Under the pieces are notes generated by a model. It saw nothing but the letters and a program-made list of their open reading frames with translations. It made no database searches and was not told the DNA's origin. A DNA stretch of 9,075 bases from Hungatella sp. UBA5982. Lineage in GTDB: Bacteria; Bacillota; Clostridia; Lachnospirales; Lachnospiraceae. Positions 1 through 7,893 of the stretch are shown here, in pieces. Position numbers and translations under genes: made by a program. The number at the start of each line of letters is the position of its first letter. Within the stretch, counting starts at the first letter, position 1. The stretch spans positions 75,293 through 84,367 of the forward strand of contig DJBG01000170.1 of the NCBI GenBank assembly GCA_002429965.1, written 5' to 3'.

Positions 1-1
1 T

Positions 2-403
2 GAACTTTTATATCTTTTAGTCACGGAGTTTAAGGCAGAAACCATGGATAAGGAGGTCCTCCGCCAGAAAAGGCAGCTCGATAAGCTGTCAAAGGTCACT
101 CAGTATATGAGGGAAAATTATGACCAGGACTTAAAGCTTGACGAAGTGGCAGGACGTTTTGGTTTCAGCCCTACCTATTTGTCCAGGATATTCCAAAAAT
201 ATGCGCAGGTCAATTACCGTACTTATCTTATTGACCTGCGAGTCAAATATGCGGTCCGGGAACTGGTCGGGACCGGCGGTGAGATTGGGGAGATTGCTAT
301 GAAGCATGGATTTCCGGACAGCAGGGCCTTTTCCAAGGCATTTAAGAAGCGGTATGGCTGTCTTCCCAGTGAATACAGGAAACATCTGGATGCTGGCAGA
401 TGA
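2..403 (+). CDS. AraC-family transcriptional regulator, C-terminal part (5' end outside window)
   Basis: This is the DNA-binding end of an AraC/XylS-type regulator. The reading frame is open back to base 2 without a stop, and the residues before the first ATG (44), ELLYLLVTEF, look like the helix that usually links the sensor domain to the DNA-binding domain. The gene therefore starts upstream of the window and ATG 44 is an internal Met. Two helix-turn-helix units are visible: LKLDEVAGRFGFSPTYLSRIF, then EIGEIAMKHGFPDSRAFSKAFKKRYG followed by the family's P-S-E-Y-R ending (LPSEYRKH). Such proteins bind promoter DNA as dimers or monomers in response to a small molecule or phosphorylation. The sensor domain is missing here, so the signal cannot be named. 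It is on the same strand as dgt, but a promoter lies between them, so it is probably not part of the downstream operon. Confidence 0.9.
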   Translation, partial: ELLYLLVTEFKAETMDKEVLRQKRQLDKLSKVTQYMRENYDQDLKLDEVAGRFGFSPTYLSRIFQKYAQVNYRTYLIDLRVKYAVRELVGTGGEIGEIAMKHGFPDSRAFSKAFKKRYGCLPSEYRKHLDAGR

Positions 404-451
404 CAGATATTGCAATTATTTTAATATAGGGTATTATAATTACTGAAAATA

Positions 452-460
452 TGATATAAT
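452..460 (+). promoter_or_regulatory. Extended -10 promoter for dgt and probably the whole operon
   Basis: TGATATAAT matches the extended -10 consensus TGnTATAAT exactly (TG at 452-453, TATAAT at 455-460). The region 17 nt upstream (432-437, TATTAT) is a poor -35, which an extended -10 can tolerate. Transcription would start near 466-468, giving a leader of about 26 nt before the dgt ATG at 493. A second TATAAT at 435-440 sits 19 nt after TTGCAA (410-415) and could be a weaker alternative. No experimental support is visible in the sequence. Confidence 0.65.
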
Positions 461-492
461 GTACCATAACTTTGGGCGAAGGATGTGATTGT

Positions 493-1503
493 ATGAATAT
501 CAGAGAATCCATTGAACAATGGGAGGAAGCATATCTAAATCCTTATGCCGCTTTCAGTAAGAACAGCAAAGGAAGAGAGCGGGAGGAGGAGGCTTGTGAT
601 ATCCGGCCTGCCTACCAACGGGACCGGGACCGGATCATTCACTGCAAGGCATTTCGCAGGCTGAAACATAAAACCCAGGTTTTTCTGGCTCCGGAAGGGG
701 ACCATTACAGAACCAGGCTCACACATACCCTTGAGGTATCCCAGATTGCCAGAACCATAGCGAAATCTCTGCGCATGAACGAAGACTTAACAGAGGCCAT
801 AGCTTTGGCTCATGATTTGGGCCATACCCCTTTCGGCCATTCCGGGGAAGCGATTTTAAATAAGATCTGCTCCCAGGGCTTTGCCCATTACAAGCAAAGT
901 GTCCGGGTAGTAGAGGTTTTGGAAAAGAACGGCATGGGTTTAAATCTTACCTGGGAGGTCCGGGATGGGATTTTAAATCACCGTACCAGCGGCCACCCTT
1001 CCACATTGGAAGGCGGCATCGTCCGCCTGTCGGATAAGATTGCCTACATCAACCATGACATTGACGATGCGATCAGGGCAAAAATGTTTGTGGAAGAAGA
1101 CCTGCCGGAATGCTATACAGGGATTTTGGGTCACAGTGTCCGTGAAAGGCTTAACAATCTGATCCATGATATTATCCGCAACAGCTATGGAAAGCCGGAG
1201 ATCATCATGTCTCCGGATATGGAGAAGGCCATGCAGGGGCTGCGCACCTGGATGTTTGAAAATGTTTATAAAAGCGATATTCCAAAAGCAGAGGAAGGGA
1301 AAGCACAGCATCTCATTGTCATGCTTTTTAATTACTATATGGATCACCCGGACAAGCTTCCGGAAGAATACTGCACCTTAATGGAGGAAGGTCCGGAAAG
1401 CCGGGAACGGGCGGTCTGCGATTACATTGCAGGCATGAGCGACAGATATGCCATTGATAAATTTGAAGAGCTGTTTGTCCCGAAAGCGTGGAAAATGGTT
1501 TAG
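493..1503 (+). CDS. dgt: Deoxyguanosinetriphosphate triphosphohydrolase-like HD protein (dNTPase)
   Basis: 336 residues. dGTPase-family enzymes hydrolyse dNTPs to deoxynucleoside plus triphosphate and so adjust dNTP pools. The N-terminal signature YQRDRDRIIHCKAFRRLKHKTQVF (residues 41-64; DRDRIIH is the family hallmark) is followed by an HD metal site: H78 (TRLTHTLEVSQ), H107-D108 (LAHDLGHTPFGHSGE) and D181 (RLSDKIAYINHD). Length and motifs fit the short, YpgQ/Dgt-like Firmicute proteins rather than the longer E. coli Dgt. The frame can be extended to a TTG at 472, but I chose ATG 493 because AAGGA (479-483) lies 9 nt before it and the TTG would fall almost on the predicted transcription start. 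It heads the operon, 88 nt before dnaG, so dNTP clearance and primase are probably co-transcribed. Substrate preference (dGTP versus all dNTPs) cannot be read from sequence. Confidence 0.93.
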   Translation: MNIRESIEQWEEAYLNPYAAFSKNSKGREREEEACDIRPAYQRDRDRIIHCKAFRRLKHKTQVFLAPEGDHYRTRLTHTLEVSQIARTIAKSLRMNEDLTEAIALAHDLGHTPFGHSGEAILNKICSQGFAHYKQSVRVVEVLEKNGMGLNLTWEVRDGILNHRTSGHPSTLEGGIVRLSDKIAYINHDIDDAIRAKMFVEEDLPECYTGILGHSVRERLNNLIHDIIRNSYGKPEIIMSPDMEKAMQGLRTWMFENVYKSDIPKAEEGKAQHLIVMLFNYYMDHPDKLPEEYCTLMEEGPESRERAVCDYIAGMSDRYAIDKFEELFVPKAWKMV

Positions 1504-1566
1504 AGCGAATTAACATTGAGGAACACACTGCGGGTATACCTTTATGGCCGAAAGACATGGCCAGAA

Positions 1567-1617
1567 AAGGAGAAAGGAGAAATGAAGCTTCATGCGATAT
1601 TCGGAAGAAGTGATTGA
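1567..1617 (+). promoter_or_regulatory. Tandem ribosome binding sites and out-of-frame mini-ORF over the dnaG start
   Basis: Two AAGGAG motifs lie in a row (1567-1572 and 1574-1579). The first is 9 nt from ATG 1582, which opens an 11-codon frame ending at TGA 1615-1617, inside dnaG and out of its frame. The second is 12 nt from the dnaG ATG at 1592. An in-frame TGA at 1583-1585 rules out any earlier dnaG start. The geometry favours initiation on the mini-ORF, which would lower primase synthesis; that consequence is inference. Confidence 0.5.
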
Positions 1618-3361
1618 AGAGGTCCGGATGAAGAATGACATCGTGGATGTGATCTCGGGATACGTCAAGCTGCAGAAGAAGGGAAGCAATTATTTTGGCC
1701 TCTGTCCTTTTCACAATGAAAAGTCCCCTTCCTTTTCTGTATCCCCCGCCAAACAGATGTACTACTGCTTTGGCTGCGGTGCAGGCGGAAATGTACTTAC
1801 GTTTGTCATGGAATATGAAAACTATTCCTTTTCTGAGGCCCTAAAGGTCCTGGCAGACCGGTCAGGCGTGAAGCTTCCTGCGGCGGAGTACAGCAAGGAG
1901 GCAAGAGAGCAGGAAGATCTTAAGTCCGCTCTTTTGGAAATTAATAAGCTGGCCGCCAGCTACTTTTATTATCAGCTTAAAAATTCTCAGGGTGAGGCTG
2001 GCTACCGCTATTTAAGAGACAGGCAGTTAAGCGACGAAACCATAACCAGGTTCGGGTTGGGCTATTCCAATAAGACAAGTGATGATCTTTACCGGTATTT
2101 AAAGGGCAAGGGATATGATGATAGCCTGTTAAAGCAGACTGGGTTGGTGACCATTGAGGAACGGGGAACCTATGATAAGTTTTGGAACCGGGTCATGTTC
2201 CCTATTATGGATGTGAATAACCGGGTCATTGGCTTCGGAGGCCGGGTCATGGGCACCGGGGAGCCAAAGTACTTAAACTCGCCGGAGACAAAGCTTTTTG
2301 ATAAAAGCCGGAATTTATATGGTCTGAATTATGCCAGGCTTTCACGGGAAAAGTACATATTGATCTGCGAGGGCTATATCGATGTAATCGCAATGCACCA
2401 GGCCGGCTTCACCAATGCGGTGGCCTCTCTGGGAACGGCCTTTACCACCCAGCATGCCCAGCTCTTAAAACGATATACGGATAAAGTGGTTCTTACATAT
2501 GACAGCGACGGTGCGGGTGTTAAGGCTGCCCTCCGTGCCATTCCCATTCTTAAAGAAGCGGGTATATCCATTCGCGTACTTAACATGCAGCCCTACAAAG
2601 ATCCGGATGAATTCATAAAGAATATGGGAGCTGAAGCATTCCGCCAGCGGATTGATGAGGCCCGCAACAGCTTCCTGTTTGAAATTGATGTGCTGAAAAA
2701 GAACTTTAAAATGGACGATCCGGAGCAGAAAACAGAGTTTTACAATCAGGTGGCCAGGAAACTTCTGGAATTTCCGGAAGCCCTGGAACGGGAGAATTAT
2801 TTGGAGGCGGTATCCAGGGAGTTTTTCATCAATTATGAAGACTTGAAACGTCTGGTCAACCGCTTGGGTGCTTCTCTGGGACCGTCTGTTTTCTCTCAGA
2901 GGGAAGAAGAGGTAAACTTAAAAAACCAGAGAAAAAAGGAAAAGGAAGACGGTGTTAAGCAGTCCCAAAGGCTGCTTCTTACCTGGCTCATTGAAAATCC
3001 ATTATTATTTGATAAGATTGAAGGAGTGATCACTCCCGATGATTTTATAGAAGAACTATATCACAAGGTGGCACGGATGGTTTTTGACGGACACGCTGCC
3101 GGAACATTGAATCCGGCCGAGATCTTAAATCATTTCATTCATGATGAAGGTCAATACCGGGCAGTCGCAGGTCTTTTTCATGCGAGCTTAAAAGAGTCCC
3201 TAGATAATGAAGAGCAAAAAAAGGCGTTTTCGGAAACGGTTATGAAAGTGAAAAAAAACAGTCTGGATTATGCCAGCCGCCATGCAGCAGGGATTTTGGA
3301 ACTGCAGATTATTATAAAGGAACAGGCTGCGCTAAAGGATTTGCATATTTCGCTGGATTAG
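1592..3361 (+). CDS. dnaG: DNA primase DnaG
   Basis: 589 residues, normal for bacterial DnaG. It makes the short RNA primers for replication and acts with the replicative helicase at the fork. The N-terminal zinc-binding domain has the CHC2 pattern C38-x2-H41 ... C59-x2-C62 (CPFH and CFGC). The central RNA polymerase domain carries TOPRIM motifs: E260 in CEGYIDV and D304/D306 in YDSDGAG, which bind catalytic metal. The basic YLNSPETKLFDKSRNLYGL stretch before TOPRIM is also typical. The region after about residue 430 is poorly conserved and corresponds to the helicase-binding domain. ATG 1592 is the first possible start because TGA at 1583-1585 is in frame just before it. It lies between dgt and rpoD, the dnaG-rpoD order of the classical macromolecular-synthesis operon; rpsU is not next to it here. 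Translation may be held down by the mini-ORF over its start. Confidence 0.98.
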   Translation: MRYSEEVIEEVRMKNDIVDVISGYVKLQKKGSNYFGLCPFHNEKSPSFSVSPAKQMYYCFGCGAGGNVLTFVMEYENYSFSEALKVLADRSGVKLPAAEYSKEAREQEDLKSALLEINKLAASYFYYQLKNSQGEAGYRYLRDRQLSDETITRFGLGYSNKTSDDLYRYLKGKGYDDSLLKQTGLVTIEERGTYDKFWNRVMFPIMDVNNRVIGFGGRVMGTGEPKYLNSPETKLFDKSRNLYGLNYARLSREKYILICEGYIDVIAMHQAGFTNAVASLGTAFTTQHAQLLKRYTDKVVLTYDSDGAGVKAALRAIPILKEAGISIRVLNMQPYKDPDEFIKNMGAEAFRQRIDEARNSFLFEIDVLKKNFKMDDPEQKTEFYNQVARKLLEFPEALERENYLEAVSREFFINYEDLKRLVNRLGASLGPSVFSQREEEVNLKNQRKKEKEDGVKQSQRLLLTWLIENPLLFDKIEGVITPDDFIEELYHKVARMVFDGHAAGTLNPAEILNHFIHDEGQYRAVAGLFHASLKESLDNEEQKKAFSETVMKVKKNSLDYASRHAAGILELQIIIKEQAALKDLHISLD

Positions 3362-3400
3362 GGTGTACACTATAGGCAGGCTGTGGAAGGATGGAAGAAC

Positions 3401-4606
3401 ATGGACGAGAATGTGAAGAAGGCAGCAGATAAGATGGTGGGGTCAAGAAAAACGGAAGAGGAACAGGCTGCAGAGCTTAAGGCTTTGGAGTCAGCCGCTG
3501 CTTTTGAGGAAAAATTAAATCAGCTTCTCCTCCTGGCAAAAAAGAAAAGGAATGTACTGGAAAACCAGGAGATTCTGGATTTTTTTGCGGAAGAGAATCT
3601 GGATTCGGATAAGCTGGATCAGATCTTTGATTTTCTGGAAAGCAATAAGGTAGACGTACTTCAAATCGGCGGTGAAGATCTGGAACTGGATGAGGATCTT
3701 TTCATAGAGGAAGATATCGAGGAAGAAGAAGAAATCGATATGGAAAGTATTGATTTGTCTGTTCCGGAAGGTATCAGTGTGGAGGATCCGGTCCGCATGT
3801 ATTTGAAGGAGATCGGCAAGGTTCCCCTTCTTTCCAGTGAAGATGAAATTGAGCTTGCCAAGAAAATCGAACTGGGCGACGACGATGCAAAGCAGAGGCT
3901 GACGGAAGCCAATCTGCGTCTGGTAGTTAGCATTGCCAAACGCTATGTCGGGCGGGGAATGCAGTTTTTAGACTTAATCCAGGAAGGAAACTTAGGACTT
4001 ATTAAGGCTGTGGAAAAGTTTGATTACCGGAAAGGCTATAAGTTCAGTACCTATGCGACCTGGTGGATCAGACAAGCCATCACCCGTGCTATTGCGGACC
4101 AGGCCCGTACCATCCGGATCCCTGTTCATATGGTAGAGACCATCAACCGCCTGGTCCGTGTGTCCAGACAGCTCTTACAGGAGTTGGGACGGGAGCCGGT
4201 ACCTGAGGAAATAGCAGCAAGGGCAGATATGCAGGTCGAACGGGTCAGGGAAATCATGAAGGTATCTCAGGAACCGGTATCCTTAGAGACTCCCATCGGA
4301 GAGGAAGAGGACAGCCATCTGGGAGACTTTATTCAGGATGACCAGGTGGCCGTTCCGGCTGATGCCGCCACATTCACCATGCTCCACGAGCAGCTGATGG
4401 AGGTGCTTGACACTCTGACTGAGCGTGAACAGAAGGTTTTAAAGCTGCGCTTCGGTCTTGATGACGGACGGCCCAGAACCCTGGAAGAGGTAGGAAAAGA
4501 ATTTAATGTTACAAGAGAACGGATTCGCCAGATAGAGGCAAAAGCATTGCGCAAACTGCGCCATCCCAGCAGAAGCAAGAAGCTTAAGGACTATCTGGAT
4601 GATTAA
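3401..4606 (+). CDS. rpoD: Primary RNA polymerase sigma factor RpoD (SigA)
   Basis: 401 residues; the housekeeping sigma-70 factor that directs RNA polymerase to -10/-35 promoters. Region 1.1 lies in about the first 90 residues and is followed by a very acidic linker (residues ~93-120, including [13 protein letters not shown]). Region 1.2 starts near residue 126 ([14 protein letters not shown]). Region 2 starts near 162 ([33 protein letters not shown], and the -10-contacting [19 protein letters not shown]). Region 3 carries [12 protein letters not shown], and region 4.2 has the -35-binding helix-turn-helix around 360-390 ([20 protein letters not shown]). It lacks the large insert between regions 1 and 2 found in proteobacterial sigma-70, as expected in Firmicutes. 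I prefer ATG 3401 over the in-frame GTG 3383 because GAAGGA (3386-3391) is 9 nt from the ATG, while the GTG has only a weak site. It is 39 nt after dnaG and 21 nt before trmK. Confidence 0.98.
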   Translation: MDENVKKAADKMVGSRKTEEEQAAELKALESAAAFEEKLNQLLLLAKKKRNVLENQEILDFFAEENLDSDKLDQIFDFLESNKVDVLQIGGEDLELDEDLFIEEDIEEEEEIDMESIDLSVPEGISVEDPVRMYLKEIGKVPLLSSEDEIELAKKIELGDDDAKQRLTEANLRLVVSIAKRYVGRGMQFLDLIQEGNLGLIKAVEKFDYRKGYKFSTYATWWIRQAITRAIADQARTIRIPVHMVETINRLVRVSRQLLQELGREPVPEEIAARADMQVERVREIMKVSQEPVSLETPIGEEEDSHLGDFIQDDQVAVPADAATFTMLHEQLMEVLDTLTEREQKVLKLRFGLDDGRPRTLEEVGKEFNVTRERIRQIEAKALRKLRHPSRSKKLKDYLDD

Positions 4607-4627
4607 GGATACAAGACGGAGTTTGAG

Positions 4628-5329
4628 ATGAAGCTATCAAAGCGTTTGGAAACGATCGCTTCCTTTGTTCCGGAAGGAAGCAGAGTCGCTGATATTGGAA
4701 CTGATCATGGTTATATTCCTATCCATCTGGTACAGGAAGGAAAAGCAAAATATGCCATTGCCATGGATGTGAGGGAGGGCCCCTTGTTACGGGCCCGGGC
4801 CCATATCCAGGAGGCAGGCTTACAGACACAAGTGGAAGTCCGTTTAAGCGACGGACTTTTAAAATTAGGACAAAATGAAGCAGATTGTGTAGTCATAGCA
4901 GGCATGGGCGGAGAACTGATGATACATATTCTGGAGGGAGGCCGCAATTTATGGGAAGGAATTCCCTACTGGGTTTTATCCCCCCACTCAGATCTGGACA
5001 AGGTACGCAGATTCCTGGAAGAACAGGAATTTTTTATTAAACAGGAGACTATGATAAAGGAAGAAGGAAAATATTATTCCGTTATGGGGGTCAGCAGAAA
5101 GACAAAAGCGTGTCAAAAAGAGGAAAGGGAAATTTCCTACCGCTATGGCAAGGGTCTGCTGGAATCAAAGGATCCTGTTTTAAAGGAATATCTAAAAAAG
5201 GAAGAAGAACAGCTGGAGCAGATTATAAAGGGGCTTTCCATGAGCGGTACCGAAGCAGCGGTCAGAAGAATGGAAGAGCTGAAGCTGGAACTTGCCTATA
5301 ATAAGGAGGCACAGGATGCGATGCGATGA
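4628..5329 (+). CDS. trmK: tRNA (adenine(22)-N1)-methyltransferase TrmK
   Basis: 233 residues. TrmK (YqfN/COG2384 family) uses S-adenosylmethionine to methylate N1 of A22 in the tRNA D-arm region. The N-terminal Rossmann-type methyltransferase domain shows the SAM-binding motif VADIGTDHGYIPIHL (residues 20-34), an acidic residue at the end of the second strand (D47 in AIAMDVREGPL), RLSDGL (72-77) and the family motif VVIAGMGGELM (88-98). The Lys/Glu-rich C-terminal part (about residues 160-230) looks helical, matching the coiled-coil tail of the family. GGAG at 4618-4621 is 6 nt before ATG 4628. The gene sits directly after rpoD and overlaps the Nif3-family gene by 14 nt; the sigA-trmK-Nif3 order is also seen in Bacillus. 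The coupling suggests co-expression but not a shared reaction. Confidence 0.93.
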   Translation: MKLSKRLETIASFVPEGSRVADIGTDHGYIPIHLVQEGKAKYAIAMDVREGPLLRARAHIQEAGLQTQVEVRLSDGLLKLGQNEADCVVIAGMGGELMIHILEGGRNLWEGIPYWVLSPHSDLDKVRRFLEEQEFFIKQETMIKEEGKYYSVMGVSRKTKACQKEEREISYRYGKGLLESKDPVLKEYLKKEEEQLEQIIKGLSMSGTEAAVRRMEELKLELAYNKEAQDAMR

Positions 5330-6137
5330 ACTGATAAAAAAACTGGAACAGCTGGCACCGCCAGTCTGTGCCTGTGATTGGGATAATGTAGGCCTTTTAG
5401 CAGGCCGTAGTAATAAAGAGGTAAAAAAGGTTTTTATTGCCTTAGATGCTACCGATGAAGTGGTTGAGAATGCCGTCCTATGGGGGGCAGATTTATTGAT
5501 CACCCACCATCCCCTTATTTTCAAGCCTTTATATAAAATCAATGACAAAGATTTTATATCCAGGCGCATTATAAAGCTGATCTGCAATGACATCTCTTAT
5601 TACGCCATGCATACGAACTTTGATGCGGCACCTGGATGTATGGCTGATGTGGCCGCAGAAAAGCTTGGGCTTACAGATTTAAAGGTACTGGAAAAAGAAG
5701 GCGTGATGCTTAAGGAATCCGATGAAGGGCCAAAGGAAACGGTATATGGAATCGGAAAATCTGGGTATCTTAAGAAAGAGATGACAGTAAGAGAGATAGC
5801 CGCTCTTGTAAAGGAACGGTTCCAGCTTCCCTTTGTTACGGTTTACGGAGAAGACGCACCAGGGGAGCCGGTGCGTTTTGTGGGCATAAGCCCGGGATCT
5901 GGGGGAAGTGTTATAAAACCGGCTCTTGAGGCAGGTGTGAAAGTCTTTATTACAGGCGATATCGGTCACCATAATGGAATCGATTCCGCTGCAAACCATA
6001 TGGCTGTCATTGATGCCGGCCATTACGGCCTGGAATATCTGTTTCTGGACTTTATGGAAGAATATTTAAAGAAAGAAGCAGGGGAGAACCTGGAGATCTG
6101 CAAGGCAAAAGTGGAATTTCCTGAAACATTCATATAA
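5316..6137 (+). CDS. Nif3-like dinuclear metal-centre protein (DUF34 / 'GTP cyclohydrolase 1 type 2' family)
   Basis: 273 residues, the short form of the Nif3/YqfO family without the central PII-like insert that makes other members about 370 residues long. The expected metal ligands are present: H64-H65 in LLITHHPLIF, D103 in MHTNFDAAP, and H236 plus E240 in DAGHYGLEY. The N-terminal CDWDNVGLLAG (residues 20-30) is the family signature. The usual APGG is APGC here (C108). Many databases name it GTP cyclohydrolase I type 2, but that activity is not general for the family and the biological role is unsettled. I chose ATG 5316 because a perfect AAGGAGG (5303-5309) lies 6 nt upstream; the in-frame TTG 5292 lies upstream of that site. 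The start is inside trmK (14-nt overlap), so translation is probably coupled. Confidence 0.9.
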   Translation: MRCDELIKKLEQLAPPVCACDWDNVGLLAGRSNKEVKKVFIALDATDEVVENAVLWGADLLITHHPLIFKPLYKINDKDFISRRIIKLICNDISYYAMHTNFDAAPGCMADVAAEKLGLTDLKVLEKEGVMLKESDEGPKETVYGIGKSGYLKKEMTVREIAALVKERFQLPFVTVYGEDAPGEPVRFVGISPGSGGSVIKPALEAGVKVFITGDIGHHNGIDSAANHMAVIDAGHYGLEYLFLDFMEEYLKKEAGENLEICKAKVEFPETFI

Positions 6138-6148
6138 GGAGGAAGCGA

Positions 6149-7810
6149 ATGGCAGTTGTAACTATAAATGGTGTGGAAAAGGAATACCCCATTGGCACGT
6201 CTTATCAAGTAATTGCAAAAGAGTATCAGCCCCAGTATGAAAATGATATTTTACTGGTCAGCATCAACGGAAAATTAAGTGAACTTCATAAAACGGTCCA
6301 GTTCGACTGCAACCTTCATTTCTTCACAGGGAAAGATCAGCCCGGAATCCAGACTTATCACAGAAGCGCTATTTTTGTTATGATGAAAGCCTTTTATGAT
6401 GTGGCTGGCGTGGAAAATATTGAAAAAGTGACTGTGGATTTTTCTCTTGGGAAAGGCTATTACATTGAGGCTCATGGAAAAGTCCAGCTGACTGAGGAAC
6501 TGCTTACCCGGGTGAAAGCCCGCATGCAGGAGTATGTGAGTCAAAAGATCCCGATTATGAAGCGGAGTGTAAACACTGATGATGCCATTGATCTTTTTCA
6601 TAAGCACCGGATGTATGACAAGGAAAGACTGTTTCGCTACCGCCGGGTTTCCCGTGTCAATATCTACAGCATAGGCGGCTTTGAAGATTATTACTATGGA
6701 TACATGGTACAGAATACCGGATATATTAAGTACTTTGACTTAATATTACATGATGACGGCTTTATGCTCATGCTGCCCCAGAAGGAAAATACCAAAGAAG
6801 TACCTGTTTTCGAGCCGGAAAAGAAGCAAAAGCTGTTTCGGGTGCTAAAGGAGAGCGTAAAATGGGGGGAACGGCTGAATGTGTCCCATGTAGGCGCACT
6901 GAATGAAGAAATTGCATCCGGTAATATCAATGAACTGATTTTAATTCAGGAGGCCCTTCAGGAAAAGAAAATTGCTGAGATCGCGGGAAAAATAGGTGCC
7001 GACAGGAGCAAGAAATTTGTTATGATCGCCGGGCCGTCCTCATCCGGAAAAACCACATTTTCCCACCGTCTGTCCGTTCAGCTGAAGGCTCAGGGAATGA
7101 ACCCACATCCCATTGCCGTGGATGATTATTTTGTGAATCGGGTAGACAGTCCGAAAAATCCGGATGGGAGCTACAATTATGAGGTTCTGGAGAGCCTGGA
7201 TATTGAACAGTTTAATAAAGACATGACAGCACTTCTGGCTGGAGAAACAGTGGAAATGCCGCGGTACCAATTTAAAACAGGGGTTCGGGAGTACAGAGGC
7301 GATTATTTAAAACTTGGAAAAGACGATATCCTTGTCATCGAAGGAATCCATTGCTTAAATGACAGGCTATCCTATTCCCTGCCAAAGGAAAGTAAATTCC
7401 GTGTATATGTAAGCGCACTGACCCAGTTGAATATTGATGAACATAACCGGATTCCGACAACCGATTGCCGCTTAATCCGTCGGATGGTACGGGATGCCAG
7501 AACAAGAGGAGCTTCCGCTCAGGACACCATACGCATGTGGCCGACGGTGAGAGCAGGAGAGGAAGAGTACATTTTCCCCTTCCAGGAATCTGCGGATATG
7601 ATGTTCAACTCAGCTACGGTCTATGAACTGTCTGTGCTGAAGCAGTTTGCGGAACCACTGTTATTCGGCATTCCAAGAGAGTCCCCGGAGTATATGGAAG
7701 CAAAGCGTCTGCTGAAATTCCTGGATTATTTTCTTGGGGTCAACAGTGAGGATATTCCCCGTAATTCCATTGTCAGGGAGTTTATCGGAGGAAGCTGTTT
7801 TAAGGTTTAA
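6149..7810 (+). CDS. TGS-domain nucleoside (uridine-like) kinase
   Basis: 553 residues in three parts. Residues 1-60 form a TGS domain (VTINGVEKEYPIGTSYQVIA; LLVSINGKLSEL). Residues ~65-230 resemble the second N-terminal domain of threonyl-tRNA synthetase, ending in RLFRYRRVSRVNIYSIGGFEDYYYGYM. Residues ~285-500 are a P-loop kinase of the uridine kinase/phosphoribulokinase type, with Walker A GPSSSGKTT at 295-303, the substrate-side segment HPIAVDDYFVNR, and LVIEGIHCLN as the strand after the kinase insert. The protein ends in FIGGSCFKV, with the FIGGS tail usual in these proteins. The annotation 'nucleoside kinase' rests on the fold; the substrate is not known from sequence. It starts at ATG 6149 with AAGGAGG (6136-6142) 6 nt before, overlapping the TAA of the previous gene. 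It is the last protein gene of the operon, with no clear intrinsic terminator between it and rnpB. Confidence 0.88.
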   Translation: MAVVTINGVEKEYPIGTSYQVIAKEYQPQYENDILLVSINGKLSELHKTVQFDCNLHFFTGKDQPGIQTYHRSAIFVMMKAFYDVAGVENIEKVTVDFSLGKGYYIEAHGKVQLTEELLTRVKARMQEYVSQKIPIMKRSVNTDDAIDLFHKHRMYDKERLFRYRRVSRVNIYSIGGFEDYYYGYMVQNTGYIKYFDLILHDDGFMLMLPQKENTKEVPVFEPEKKQKLFRVLKESVKWGERLNVSHVGALNEEIASGNINELILIQEALQEKKIAEIAGKIGADRSKKFVMIAGPSSSGKTTFSHRLSVQLKAQGMNPHPIAVDDYFVNRVDSPKNPDGSYNYEVLESLDIEQFNKDMTALLAGETVEMPRYQFKTGVREYRGDYLKLGKDDILVIEGIHCLNDRLSYSLPKESKFRVYVSALTQLNIDEHNRIPTTDCRLIRRMVRDARTRGASAQDTIRMWPTVRAGEEEYIFPFQESADMMFNSATVYELSVLKQFAEPLLFGIPRESPEYMEAKRLLKFLDYFLGVNSEDIPRNSIVREFIGGSCFKV

Positions 7811-7823
7811 AAATGAAATTGGC

Positions 7824-7852
7824 TTTACAAATAAACGAATTTATGATATGTT
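7824..7852 (+). promoter_or_regulatory. Candidate promoter for the rnpB leader
   Basis: TTTACA (7824-7829) is followed after 17 nt by TATGTT (7847-7852), preceded by TGA, so TGATATGTT forms an imperfect extended -10. Transcription would start near 7859, just before the first of three hairpins and about 100 nt before rnpB. A second weak candidate is CATAAT (7947-7952), which would start transcription close to the mature rnpB 5' end but has no good -35. Confidence 0.42.
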
Positions 7853-7860
7853 AATATGGC

Positions 7861-7893
7861 TTATGAGAAGCTGTCTTTTATCGCTTCTCATAA
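7861..7893 (+). other. Leader hairpin 1 upstream of rnpB
   Basis: TTATGAGAAGC (7861-7871) pairs perfectly over 11 bp with GCTTCTCATAA (7883-7893) around an 11-nt loop. No T-run follows, so it is unlikely to be an intrinsic terminator for the kinase gene. The loop side contains GCTGTCTTTTA, repeated exactly in hairpin 2. Confidence 0.65.

Noticed and set aside
44..403. A complete 119-residue AraC-like protein starting at ATG 44
   Set aside because: The frame is open to the window edge and the residues before the ATG look like the conserved linker helix, so it is the end of a longer protein.
472..492. TTG 472 as the dgt start
   Set aside because: It lies only a few bases from the predicted transcription start, and AAGGA is well placed for ATG 493.
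1510..1540. Promoter for dnaG (TTAACA ... TATACC)
   Set aside because: The spacing is 19 nt, the -10 is poor and there is no extended -10; not strong enough to list.
1545..1563. TGGCC/GGCCA inverted repeat before dnaG as a terminator
   Set aside because: The stem is only 5 bp and no T-run follows; read-through into dnaG is expected.
3383..3400. GTG 3383 as the rpoD start
   Set aside because: The better Shine-Dalgarno (GAAGGA, 9 nt spacing) serves ATG 3401.
5292..5315. TTG 5292 as the Nif3-family start
   Set aside because: It is upstream of the perfect AAGGAGG that serves ATG 5316, so the extra residues would come from translating the ribosome binding site.
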